Below are positions 52,868-63,435 of a stretch of 64,000 nucleotides of DNA, piece after piece. Made by a program: the position numbers and the translations under genes. The stretch spans positions 75,198,382 to 75,262,381 of the forward strand of contig CM070713.1 of assembly GCA_036346275.1 (NCBI GenBank), in the 5' to 3' direction. The notes beneath the pieces are model-generated. The model had not been told where the DNA came from. It made no database searches and worked only from the letters and a program-made list of their open reading frames with translations. The DNA comes from Otatea glauca. Taxonomy: Eukaryota; Streptophyta; Magnoliopsida; Poales; Poaceae. How positions within the stretch are numbered: the first letter of the stretch is position 1; every line of letters starts with the position of its first letter.

Positions 52868-54297
52868 GGGTGTGTTTGGTTGTCTGGATGAGGTTAGATG
52901 GGATATGGCCATTCAGTCTAGATGGGATGGAACCATCCAGGTGACTGTTTGGTTGGGTGGATAGGGATGAGCCAATTTTTTGTTTGGTTAGATGGATAAG
53001 AATGGATGGAATGAGCCAGTTTTTTGTTTGTTTGGATGGATGATATTGCAAGAGAAACAAAAGCATTAGATTGCATCAAATGCTTTCCTAAAGAGTACAA
53101 AAAACATCACCAATGCACCTCCAAACAAGGCAGTGTATGGTATAGTAATTTGCTCATTTGCTTTACTAATCTGACTAGTGACTGTTGTCAAATGGCACAC
53201 AACAAACAGTGAAAAAGAGAAATAGGAGAGGGAAGTGTTAGAACTCACTTTGCCTGCTGCTATTTTCCATTTCTAGCTAACACTAAAACTCTCATGCTAT
53301 TTGCATTGATTTACTTACTAACGTTCTCAGTTATCCATTCAAATCAGTTTTAATTCATCTCATTAGGCAAAAGTTGCATACAAATGCACAAGTATCATGA
53401 TCAGGAACAAAACATAAGAGTTCTATACCCGTGCCTTGGAGTGGATTTGATACCACAGCCGCTTCTGATTAGCCATAGCCTCAATGTTCACTGTCATCCG
53501 CAGCAACTGCTCCCTCGGGTTCCTCTCGGCACCTCCGCCGCCTCCTATCGGCCACCATTTCCTCTGCTCCCCTTGTGCGCTGTTCTGATGCCGAAGCCGA
53601 CGGTGACGTGCCGTTTCCCGTATATACCTTGATCAGCTCCTCTCGTAATTCAGAAACTTCCGAAGACTCCTCCCCGTCGATCGCCGGACGCCCCGACGCT
53701 AACCCCGAGGGTGACTAGTAGGTTTCCACTTCCTTCGCGGCCGTCGGCTCGTCGCCCTGCGGTCTCGACACTGGTGGCGATGAAGACGGTGAAGCCTCCG
53801 CGGCGGCCTCGCCCTCGTGCCATGCCACCGGCGACGCCGAGGTGGTCAACGACCCCTCCACTGCATTCTCGAACAACTCCGCCTCTCGCGGGAGTCGTGC
53901 CCTCTTCGTCGGTGGCCTGCCCTCCTCAGCGTCGTGCGCTCCTCGCAGGGTGAGCATGAACGATGAGCGGAGAGCAGGGAGAGAACCCTAGGAGCCTCGC
54001 CGGTGGCCTGCCCTCCTCGCCGCCGTGCAGGGTAGGGATGAACGGGAGAGGAGCTCCCAGGGCGACTGGCGAGACGAGGCGAGGACTCACGGGCGAGAGG
54101 ACGTGCGAGGCTGCGATCGACTGGGATGGCCTCGTTCGGGCAAATTTTTGGGATAAGTTGATCCAGCGTCTTCACAGAATATACCATTTTCTTGGATCGC
54201 CTCATCCACCCAATACACCCAACCAAACGCCTGGATGAGTGGAAAAACATGGATCGCCATATCCCATCCAACCTCGTCCATGCAACCAAACGCACCC
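52868..54297. mobile_element. PIF/Harbinger-like non-autonomous element with GC-rich cargo
   Basis: The left end GGGTGTGTTTGGTTGTCTGG (running on to GATGGGATATGGC) pairs over about 45 bp with the right end, whose complement begins GGGTGCGTTTGGTTGCATGG. TTA flanks it on both sides (52865-52867 and 54298-54300), the PIF/Harbinger target. It is 1,430 bp. Subterminal GTTTGGTTGGGTGGAT-like motifs recur. The interior at about 53.45-54.13 kb is GC-rich and gene-like in composition but shows no recognisable domain. No transposase is present. Confidence 0.8.
53450..54130. other. GC-rich interior of the PIF-like element
   Basis: This interior contrasts with the AT-rich ends. Frames of 80-150 codons exist on both strands (plus 53384-53632 and 53711-53953; minus 53846-54307), rich in Pro, Ser, Arg and Ala. 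GGTGGCCTGCCCTCCTC occurs twice (about 53911 and 54001). It could be a captured gene fragment or a CG-rich element core. Confidence 0.4.
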
Positions 54298-54300
54298 TTA

Positions 54301-55227
54301 ATACCACTTATGGTACCTTTTTGTCCTCACACACGTGTCTTGTTTAGTCTTGAACTGTTGTGTCCTTGACTAATTGTCAAATTCCTTGGCCAATGGTCAT
54401 AAGTTGTTAGATGTATCAATAGCCGCTCTTACTTTAATTACGTGGGAAATTGCCATATCTTCCGACCAATTTACCTTGTCAGGGTTTATAGAACCATATG
54501 ACTAGTTGTCATTGCCCATAATTAGTTGTTGTTATCTTCCGACCTGTTTATCACTAAACGTATAAGGTTTCCTTTAAATTTGAACATAAGCAATCACACC
54601 ATCTTCATTTCACAAGTTCAATGAGTACAAACATATAAAAGAATACAATTGTAGGCTCCAGCCAAGAACTTTGATAGAAGAAAAGTAACTAAAAGCTGAA
54701 TTTTAAACACCAAGACAAAAATCGCACAAATAACTAAGTTGTAGATGGACTCATTTGAGAGGAACAATTACTGCCCATCATTGCCCTTTATAAATATTGA
54801 TGTCCTCTGATAAAAACACCAAGATGCGAATTCCACAATTGGGAAGGCTTCATACCCGAATAGGTAAAAAAAGAAAAAGAAAAAAAGAAGGCAACATAGT
54901 CCAACGTAGTAAGTAACTTGACATAAGAGCATCATAGAATACCCTATCCGTGGGCGCAACATACTCAACTGGCATGCTTAGAACTGAACCTTGCCTCATG
55001 CCTACCAATACACAGTGTAGGCACTTCTATAAAGATTCCAATACAGAATGCAGTAAATTTGGCCAACCTTCCTGAGGTCCTAGCTTGCTAGGCTTTTGGT
55101 AGCCTATAAGAAACCACAAAAAGCAATGACAAAATCTTAAGAAGCTTGAACCAAAAAAAGTTTTATTTTTTTATTTTAAAAAACATTTGAACAATATATC
55201 GATTATTTGCTGATTAGGTTAACTATG
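54301..55227. other. Gene-free stretch
   Basis: AT-rich sequence. No coding, RNA or repeat feature was recognised. Confidence 0.45.
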
Positions 55228-55232
55228 ACATC

Positions 55233-56066
55233 TGACGAATACTCATACCAGGGGTACCCCAACGGCCCAGGATAACGAGCAGGCTACCTCAAGCCCATTA
55301 CCGACCAAAGGACCCGTGGGACCACAAAGGACGCCTCCCGACCGATCAGACTAGCGTCCCCGACCAAGTAAGGCTCCCGACCCGCGGGGTCGAGATCCTC
55401 CGACCACCAAATTAAGGCAACCTCCGCCAAGGGCCACGTGTCGAGCCTCGCGATCCACGGCCACGTGTTCGCGGACGGGACAATCGAAGTGATTGTGCGG
55501 AGCGGTGGCTCTTTTCCAAGATGGCATAAATGGCTGCTGAAGTCAAGCTCCAGCCCCATCGGCCACCACGCACAATACGAAGGCACGCTCCTTCCGAGGC
55601 GCACTAACGTTACGCGATCGCAACGCCAACCATCGCCGAGTTCAGAAGACAAAGCGCCATTTCTCGACGCAGAGCCTAAGCGCCTCGCCCACCAGACTAT
55701 CGACCCAGCGTGGCAAACCGGACGACGACCCATCACCAAGCAATTTCCTCTCCCAACTTCCCATGTAACCCGCCTCCGGTTATATAAAGGGAGGCGGGGG
55801 CCTCTGGGAGGGGGGCGCCGGAGAGATCTGCTCTTCTCGCTAGGCCTTTGCGAATACTCTTGTGTTCAAACTCTCTGCTCTCATTTGTAAAACGTTGTGC
55901 AGCCATTTGCACCTAAGGCAATACAACACCACCGAACGAACTGGAGTAGGGACATTCGGCCCGAACCAGTATACACCTTGGGCTCTCGAGTCTAACCATT
56001 CAGGGACAGGGAACGCGTGGCCCCTTTGACTTACAAATTTACTTGCCGGTGCTCGAAACGCCGACA
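55233..56066 (+). mobile_element. Solo LTR of the RIRE2-like gypsy family
   Basis: It begins TGACGAATACTCATACCAGG and ends GTGCTCGAAACGCCGACA, like the LTRs at 40367 and 51198. It is flanked by a perfect 5-bp duplication, ACATC (55228-55232 and 56067-56071). It is 834 bp, shorter than the 1,067-bp LTRs, mainly in the GGTTCCCGACC repeat part. No internal region is present, so it records LTR-LTR recombination of a former full element. Confidence 0.9.
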
Positions 56067-56071
56067 ACATC

Positions 56072-56441
56072 CTTGGTAGAATGCTCTTATTGAACAAACA
56101 AGACCCTATAACATGCTAGTTAAAAGAAACATCAATTGTGCTGGTAACATCACCGTTAAATCCGAATGGCATGGCAATAGTTTAACCCACAAGCTAAAAG
56201 ATTAGATTACGTTGTTTAAGCTAGCCTTTTAAATAAACCACAAAGTACATGCGGATCAAGGGTTTCAATTGATGAATATCAGGAACAACGAGCTGTTCTC
56301 CTCTGCTATGGACATGGCTGCCACCTAGTTTGCCCTCGTACCAGATAAACAACGGTAACAATAAAAAAACCATCGAATCAGCAATCATCATGTGTTATGA
56401 AGCCACGAGGATTTCTGGTTGCCAAAAACCTAAAAGCGTCC
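56072..56441. other. Gene-free stretch
   Basis: Spacer between the solo LTR and gypsy 2. Nothing was recognised. Confidence 0.4.
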
Positions 56442-56805
56442 TGTCAGGTCTACTGCACTCGACGAGACGGAGCTATGCGGAAAGGCAGGGAAAGACGGGA
56501 TAGATGTTGACGCTGCAGGGGTTGAATAAAGGGTGTAGATTTAAATGTTGATAATCGGACGGTGAACGTTTGGTGACAGTGAACAGTATTTTTGCAAATT
56601 ACTGTAGTTGTCAATCGGTAAAGTGTGAGTCCAGGCTGTAGTTACAGATCGAAGAGAACAGAGATGGGGTTCTGGGTATAAAACTGTGTAATGAGGCAAA
56701 ATACAAGTTGAATAGAAAAATGGATTGAATTTTCCTCCTCTATCGTGTTCTTCCTCCTCTTTCTCGAGTCTTCTTCCTCCCGTTTCTCAACTCTTCCTCT
56801 CGCTG
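56442..56805 (+). repeat. Gypsy 2 5' LTR (right end missing)
   Basis: It matches 59987-60331 up to CTCTTCCTCTCG, then diverges, so the last ~35 bp of the LTR and the primer site are replaced. A 22-bp direct duplication (TCTTCCTCCT..TTCTTCCTCC) is present here and not in the 3' copy. Confidence 0.75.
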
Positions 56806-56868
56806 AAAAAAGTCGCTTGAACTGTAAAATCCTAGAGAGGGGAACATCTTAGATTGTGAATCTGAGTT

Positions 56869-58215
56869 GTGCTTATCAGATTTGGTTGGTTCAAGTGGAG
56901 GGATCATGACGGCACCACCAAAGCCTTCCATGCAAACCAAATTAGTGTTGGAAGCGATGGGGAAGCAACAGAGCAAGCAGATGCAAGATGGGAACAGATG
57001 GATGAAAGATGGGAATCCTTGAAGGCAAACCTCGACTTCATTGTGGAGAAGATCAAACCGATGGAAGCGATTCTGGCAATACAAACCCAGGTAGAAGAAC
57101 ATAACACAATAATTCTAGGGTTAATGGAGCATTTTCAAACAATGCTTCGATCGGTGAAGGAGAATCCGGGGGTACAAACAACTTCAAGGCTGGAAAGTGA
57201 AATAGGGATGGCCACACCACATCAAGCACAAACGGCAGCAACTCAAGTGGGAGAGCTAACTGCAACATCGGCGGGTTTGTTAGGAAAATGTCCCCTACCA
57301 TCCGTGAGATTCGGTAAGGATACGCAGAAATCAAACTGCAAAACACCAACTCAGGTAACAGAAGCGATGAATGTAGAGAAGAGGACACATATTCCTAAAT
57401 TGTCATTTCCCAAGTTTGATGGGGAGGAACCTCACATTTGGAAGAATCGTTGTATGCAGTATTTCAAGATGTATAATATTGATGAATCATTATGGACTAC
57501 TGCGGCTGCTATGCATATGGAGGGTAATGCCGCTATGTGGTTGCTAGTTTATCAAGAAGAATATCCATTAGGAGGTTGGGAGCATTTTATGTCGGCTATT
57601 GAGTCGGAGTTTGGGGCGTATGATTCTCGGAGGTGTATAAGAGAGCTGATCCAGATAAAGCAAATAGGGAGTGTTTTGGAGTATAGAAATCAGTTTGAGA
57701 TAGCAATGTATAAAGTGAGGGCCTATAATAAATCATGCACGGAGGAATTTTTTGTAAACCATTTTATCATGGGGTTGAAAGATGAAGTGAGATATGAAGT
57801 TGAAATTCAATTGCCAGAATCAATTAGAAAAGCTTTTCTGCTAGCCCAAATCCAAGAAGAGAAATGGGAGAAGTTCAAAATGAAACCGCAGAAGGCAGGG
57901 GTAGCTCCGAAGATAGGTGGAGCATATCGTAATGACAGTATAACTGGGCAGAATAAGCTGGGAATGGATGATTTGGGAAAAGCCAGGCAGTTACGAGAAT
58001 ATAGACGTGCTCGAGGATTGTGTTTCAAGTGTGGTGACAAATTTGAGAAGGATTATCATTGCAAACTAGTACCGAATGTTCATATACATGCGATGGCAGT
58101 TGAAGAGTTCCCAGAGCATATTAGTGAAGAGGTACTGCAGGTCTTAGAAGAAGAAGGTAAGGTATTTGAACAAGAGCAATACAGATTGTCGGCACATGCA
58201 TTATCCGGCACATAG
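56869..58215 (+). pseudogene. Gypsy 2 gag
   Basis: A 448-codon frame. A coiled-coil-like N-terminal part (WEQMDERWESLKANLDFIVE) is followed by the retrotransposon gag domain from about residue 178 (SFPKFDGEEPHIWKNR, YFKMYNIDES, GNAAMWLLVYQEEYPLG, GWEHFMSAIESEFG, EYRNQFEIAMYKV). Near residue 385 comes a degenerate zinc knuckle CFKCGDKFEKDYHCK, in which the usual W/H spacing is lost. It ends at a TAG (58213-58215), after which the same frame continues into protease. The stop is therefore probably a nonsense mutation in a gag-pol polyprotein. Confidence 0.85.
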
Positions 58216-58845
58216 GACTATGAAGCAATTCATATACAGGCAATGGTGGGCAGTCAGGTTATGCTGCTGTTAATAGATTTTGGGAGCTCTCACAGTTTTA
58301 TTAACGCAGCTTTTTTGGAGTGTACTAAATATAAAACGGAGCCAATTCTAGCGGTGCAAGTTTTTGTGGCAAATGGTGAAGCATTGCTATGTGAATATGT
58401 ACCACAACTAGAGTGGTGGGCTCAAGGATACACATTCTGTACGGACATGAGGGTGATAACTTTGGGAGCATATGATGCGGTCTTGGGTATGGATTGGCTT
58501 CAGTTATACAGTCCAATGATTTGCAATTGGAAGCAAAGAACATTAGAATTTATGCATAAGGGTTATGCTGTCAAGCTACAAGGAGTTCATTTGAGGCAAA
58601 TTGATCAGATAGCTAAAGCATCAGCGAAACAACTGTACAAATGGCGAAGTACTAATGGAATCTGGGCTATGGCAAGAGTGGAAGCAGGAGTGTCAGTTTT
58701 TCCTAGAGAATCAATTCCGAGGGAAATACAACAAGTAATTGATCAGTATGCGGAAGTATTTGCAGAACCGTCGGCATTGCCACCATCACGCATATATGAT
58801 CATGCTGTTACCTTGATGCTGGGCTCGGTGCCAGTGAACAGCAGT
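58216..58845 (+). pseudogene. Gypsy 2 protease and start of RT
   Basis: Same frame as gag. It contains LLIDFGSSHSFINAAFLE, where plant gypsy proteases have DSG or DTG; here the site is DFG, so activity is unlikely. YDAVLGMDWLQLYSPMICNW follows, the usual second protease motif. The last recognisable part is LPPSRIYDHAVTLMLGSVPVN, the very start of the RT domain, after which the sequence jumps to integrase. Confidence 0.85.
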
Positions 58846-60074
58846 CTAAGCACAAGCATACACGGGTGCCAAGGTTGCTTCAATCGTTACCGGTTCCAGA
58901 TGGGGCATGGCAGGATGTCACAATGGATTTTGTGGAAGGATTACCATGTTCAGAAGGTTGAAATACAATCATGGTGATCGTGAATAGGTTCTCGAAGTAT
59001 CCACACTTCGTAGCCTTAAAACATCCTTTTACAGCACCACAGGTAGCACGGTTATTCCTAGAGAATATAGTTAAGCTTCATGGGATGCCACAGTCAATTG
59101 TGTCAGACAGGGATAAAATATTTACTAGCTTATTTTGGAAGGAGTTGTTTACAGCCATGGACATCAAACTGAAATTCAGCACGGCATATCACCCGCAAAC
59201 GGACGGGCAAAGCGAGCGTGTTAATCAATGCCTTGAGATGTATCTACGCTATGATGTTCATCCATCCCCTATCAAATGGTGCAAATGGTTGGCAATGGCC
59301 GAATTTTGGTATCATACTTGTTACCATACATCATTGGGATGTTCTCCATTTAAGGTATTGTATGGAATTGAACCCCGGTATGGAGCAATGTTGCAACCTG
59401 AAGTGATTTTAGCACAATCGGTTAAAGATTTCCTGGAAGAGAGAAATGCTCAGATGGCACTTCTTAAGCATCATTTGAAGGCGGCTCAAAACAGAATTAA
59501 GATGCAGGCATACAAGAAAAGAGTGGATCTGCAATTTCAATTGGGAGAACAAGTTTATCTAAAGCTTCAACCATATGCGCAATCTTCAGTGGTCAATCGA
59601 CCATTTCCTAAATTGGCATTCAAGTATTTCGGTCCTTATAGGGTGATTGAGAAGATCTGGCAGGCAACATACAAGCTGGAATTGCCGGCTGGGAGTCAAA
59701 TACATCCGGTTTTCCATGTCTCTCAGCTCAAATCATTTGTCCCAGATTTCACGCTAAAATTTCATACTCCTCCCAGTATTGCTGATCTTAACATGGAGAC
59801 GGTTGAGCCTGAACTCATTCTGGATCGACGCATAGTCAAGAAAGGCAATTCAGCAATTACTCAAGCTTTGATTAAATGGACCAACATCCCAGCAGAGATG
59901 GCGACGTGGGAAGATCTGAATGTGGTCCAGAAAAGCTTTCCGTCGACAAGTGCTTGGGGTCAAGCAGGTAATGCTAGAGGGGGTGGTGTCAGGTCTACTG
60001 CACTGGACGAGACGAAGCTACGCGGGAAGGCAGGGAAAGGCGGGAGAGATGTTGACGCTGCGGGGGTTGAATAA
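58846..60074 (+). pseudogene. Gypsy 2 integrase with chromodomain-like C-terminus
   Basis: KHKHTRVPRLLQSLPVPDG follows the deletion junction, then MDFVEGLP (first integrase aspartate) and an in-frame TGA after CSEG. The frame at 58971-60074 gives FSKYPHFVALKHPFTAPQV, IVSDRDKIFTSLFWKEL (second aspartate), YHPQTDGQSERVNQCLEMYL (glutamate), VYLKLQPYAQ, HPVFHVSQLKSFV and the C-terminal DRRIVKKGN..ALIKWTNIPAEMATWEDL chromodomain-like segment. The catalytic DDE residues are present but separated by the stop. Confidence 0.87.
59974..59986 (+). other. Polypurine tract of gypsy 2
   Basis: CTAGAGGGGGTGG lies immediately before the TGTCAGG start of the 3' LTR. Confidence 0.7.
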
Positions 60075-60366
60075 AGGGTGTAGATTTAAATGTTGACAAT
60101 CGGACAGTGGTTGAACGCTTGGTGACGGTGAACAGTATTTTTGCAAATTACTGTAGTTGTCAATCGGTAAAGTGTGAGTCCAGGCTATAGTTACAGATTG
60201 AAGAGAACAGAGATGGGGTTCTGGGTATAAAACTGTGTAATGAGACAAAATACAAGTTGAATAGAAAAATGGATTGAATCTTCCTCCTCTATCGTGTTCT
60301 TCCTCCTCCCGTTTCTCAACTCTTCCTCTCGGTATCGCTCTGCTCCTGTTGATCTCTGGTTCGACA
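59987..60366 (+). repeat. Gypsy 2 3' LTR
   Basis: TGTCAGGTCTACTGCACTGG ... GATCTCTGGTTCGACA, 380 bp. It contains GGGTATAAAACTGTG (about 60223), a TATA motif also present in the 5' copy. Integrase coding ends inside it (TAA near 60072). Confidence 0.85.
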
Positions 60367-62382
60367 CCCAAAGGTCATCGCACGTCCCAATATCATCCAT
60401 TCCTTCCCCTTCAAGATAAATCTTTTTGACCAAAAAGCAAAGAACATGTTGATTTGTACTAAGAACACCTAGAGGCATAGAAATTCGTTGATATATTATC
60501 CATAAGGTTCCATGTTTGCCACTAGTAGCCCACCGGCCACTGCCTCTGGTTGCATCGTTGTGAGGCCATCACCCCCTCCCCCTTAGGGCTCGGGTCTGCC
60601 AGAACCATGTCACTGGGCGCCGCTTGACCCCCTCACGCCTCCTTCATGGGTTGCATGCTGGCAGTGCCACTCCTCCTTCTGCGGCGAACTGCGAGCTAGG
60701 GTTCAGTCTTGGCCACCTAGGGGTAGCGCGAAAGGAGGGAGGAGGCAGCGTTGGCGACGGGGGACGAGGAAAGTATATGGGGAAGAGGCGAAGGCGAGAG
60801 AAAGAAGAGGATGACCGGTGGGGCGGAGCGGCATGCTCTTGGCTACACCGGCATGGTGTAGACCCAAGGCCTGTCCCTGTTGTCGAGACCCATAGCCTCG
60901 CAAGGGCCATCGCTGCCCAGAGTGGATGGGTTTTGGGGCCCAACAGCAACGACCGTTGGATTTAGCATTCCCAATTTGGTGACGGCGGCGCAAGGTGGGT
61001 GTGACGCGCTAGGAGTAATGGCGGGCATGGGGGTTGTTGAGGGACATAGCCAAGCAGAGGGGCGGCATGGTGCGGGGAGATGAGAAGGCGGTAGTGCTAG
61101 GGAGGAGGCGGTGCGGTGAGAAGGGGATAGGAGGAGTGGGGAAAAGAGGATAGGAAGGTAGGAGATGAGGGCGAGGGCGCGGGGAAGGCGAGGTGGTGAG
61201 GCGGAGGCCTCTGCGAGCATGCATGCGGACGCCGGATCTTCCCCTTGGCATGATCGGACGACAGAAGCTTGCACGACCTCGACACAATTCCCTTAAACCA
61301 TGAGGGCTTTTATGAAAAAGTGGCGAATGCAAGATCCTTCGTCCGGTCACGCACTGGTTCGGTTTGGGCCTTACCGAGATTTTGAAAGTCTCGGGGGGCC
61401 TTTTCGCAAAACCAGGGGCGTGAGCATTCTGGGTAGCCTCCACACACACAAGAGGGCTTCAAATTCAATGTTGTTAATTTAAGCCACACACCGGATCGCC
61501 CTGCAGGTCTCACTGTCTTAGTGTGAGAGAGAAATGCAGTTTGTTTATGAGCCCAGGGATAAATGCACCACTTTACAAGTCAATGTGAACCAAATTTGAT
61601 GTTATTAGTGGCAGCAGTATTGAGTTTCAGTAAGTACTAGAACAGTACTACAGTATATATGTTTAATTTAGTCAGTGAGCAAACTTAATTAACACTACCA
61701 GATGACTAAATCTAAATATTCTGAAACATGTCGGGTCGGGGAGTAGAATACCACCAAAACTGATCAAGGGAAAAAAATAAAAATATATAGTCCATGCCCC
61801 CATAAAGAGAAAAATGAAATTTGTAATGATTACCAATGCTCCTTGTTACTATTAATAAAAGTGTCTCTTTGTTCTGTGGTTCGTACGTTGAAATATAGTT
61901 GCTATTCTATCATTACAACCTTCCCTGTCAGGCAATAACAACGCCTCATTGACTCCTAGTTGTTGTCCTCAACACATGTTGGATGGATTGCTGCCTCGAG
62001 TTAGACTAATAACCAGCTATGCTGATAATGACCATGCTTTTAAGATGCATATTCAGAATCAACGACTGATTGGAAAAATAAACAGGCGCCCTCGTGGAAA
62101 CATGTATCATGTATGTCTGTTCTGGCAACCTGTTGCTTTTTCCCTCTCTATTTTCAGGCTTTATTAGCGGAGTCCTTGAGGGAACAAATATCAAGAGGAG
62201 TTCCTTAAAAAAAAAGAAAAAAAAGAGAGGAGGACAATCTATCTTGTATATCAGTTCTTTGAATAATGTACAAGCCACAGATCCATATATACTTGGAAGC
62301 CTTGGCGTATTTAACACATTCACACTTTTTCTTTGCATCTTTTAGTCTTTATTCAAAGGAAATTGCAAATCTATCCCCTTCT
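60367..62382. other. Gene-free stretch with a GC-rich island
   Basis: 60590-61290 is G-rich on the plus strand (GGCGAAGGCGAGAG and GGGAGGAGGC phrases) with overlapping frames up to about 145 codons on both strands and no recognisable domain. It may be a decayed or captured gene fragment. 61500-62380 is AT-rich and unremarkable. Confidence 0.45.
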
Positions 62383-62545
62383 CGACCGCGGAAGAAACGA
62401 CTGGCGACAAATGTCACCTACGACAGTAGAGGACTATGGTATGGGACCATAGTAGCTCCACTTGTGACGGTAGAGAAGCACAATAGGTACCTACCGTTAC
62501 TTCTACGGTTAGAAAATAGATTTAAAAATTCGTCTAAATGCGGTT
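62383..62545. repeat. Possible CACTA-type fragment
   Basis: ACCTACGACAGTAGAGGAC, CTTGTGACGGTAGAGAAG and TACCGTTACTTCTACGGTTAG resemble the GACGGTAGAAG/CTTCTACCGTC phrases of grass CACTA subterminal repeats. The CTACTTCTACGGTTGAGGAC phrase of the 16-kb and 17-kb direct repeats is similar. Termini are not seen. Confidence 0.3.
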
Positions 62546-62914
62546 AAATATAAAAAAATTGGAGCAAAGCGGCCAAGACTATTTTGAAAGCCCAAAGTGA
62601 ATTTATTTCCATGTCCTGGCCTTGGTAATTCTGGTTGGGCCAATAACTTCTCTAAAAAGAAGAATTAGACCACTAACCAGGCCCTGGCCTCTGCGGGCTC
62701 ACAGAAAAGCCCAACAAATCCCTAGGGCTCTAGGCTCGGTCTTGTTGGCACCACACGTCAGAGTTGCAAACCCATGCAGCACCGCGGGCCCTACCTCGTC
62801 AGTGGCCAGAAGGCCCAGAACCTTCGCTCACTCTGTCGCCCAAAGTGCCCTTTGCCCAAGTGCCCAACACTGCGCGCGCACACGCACCCAAACCTCTGTC
62901 GGCTCGCACCCGTC
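62546..62914 (+). promoter_or_regulatory. Upstream region of the NRDE2-like gene
   Basis: About 370 bp between the repeat debris and the start codon. It is TATA-less, with GCGCGCGCACACGCACCC just upstream of the ATG. A longer upstream in-frame extension (from 62774) exists, but its composition is non-coding and the ATG at 62915 starts the plausible protein. Confidence 0.35.
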
Positions 62915-63435
62915 ATGGAGCCCTCGCCACCGATCACCACCGCTGCCGCCGCCTTCGCCGCCGGCGGAGGAGACGAGCCGTATCCTCCCACCAACTCCTC
63001 GTCACTCTTCCCTCTCTTCCCCCTCTCCGACCCCGCGGCCTCCTCCGCCCCCACTTCTGAGTCCCAGTGGCTCTCAAACCCTAGCTTTTCCTTCGACGCC
63101 TCCTCCCTCCAAATGCCCGCCACTACCTCCCCATCCCTCCTGCCGCCACTAAGCCCTTCGTCGGACGAGGAGGAGGCGCCGAAGCCCGCCCCTGCGAAGT
63201 ACGAGCTGCTGCCCTCCTCGCCGTCGCCTCCGGCCTCCGACGAGGAGAGGGGGTCGATGCGGAAGGACATGAAGAGGAGGAAGCGGAGGCGGGAGAAGGA
63301 GCGTTATGATGGGGCGGCGGCTTCGCGGAAGGCGGGGGTTCGCGCGTGGGCCGGGTCGGAGACGAAGCCGGCCAAGGATTACTACTTCGACGCGAAGGGC
63401 GACCAGGATAACTTGGCGTTTGGATCCATCTACAG
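62915..63435 (+). CDS. NRDE2: NRDE2-like nuclear RNA-silencing factor, first exon (partial)
   Basis: NRDE2 proteins are nuclear factors with HAT-type repeats that act in RNA silencing and RNA surveillance with the MTR4 helicase. Only the N-terminus is in the window. ATG at 62915 starts MEPSPPITTAAAAFAAGGGD, then a Ser/Pro-rich disordered part and an acidic SSDEEEAPKP. A strongly basic KDMKRRKRRREKERYD (about residues 116-131) follows, then KDYYFDAKGDQDNLAFGSIYR, which resembles the conserved start of the NRDE2 domain. The exon ends in phase 2 at TACAG|GTCAGG (63435/63436). A second donor 6 nt later is possible. No convincing exon 2 is visible before 64000, so intron 1 is over 560 bp. Confidence 0.75.

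Larger units (their letters stand above)
56442..60366 (+). mobile_element. Chromovirus-type gypsy retrotransposon, internally deleted (Reina-like)
   Basis: The LTR starts TGTCAGGTCTACTGCAC at 56442 and again at 59987, preceded there by the purine tract CTAGAGGGGGTGG. Gag and protease (56869-58840) are followed directly by integrase and a chromodomain-like C-terminus (58850-60074). RT and RNase H are missing. The short LTR (about 380 bp) and the C-terminal DRRIVKKGN..ALIKWTN..ATWED motif suggest a Reina-like chromovirus. The 5' LTR lacks its last ~35 bp and a standard primer site, and no target duplication was found. Confidence 0.85.

Noticed and set aside
60624..61449. Frames up to ~146 codons in the GC-rich island at 60.6-61.4 kb
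   Set aside because: No domain, present on both strands. Kept only as a composition remark.
62622..63152. 176-codon frame overlapping the NRDE2-like exon
   Set aside because: Out of frame with the recognisable DYYFD..DNLAFG segment and Pro/Ser-rich by composition only.
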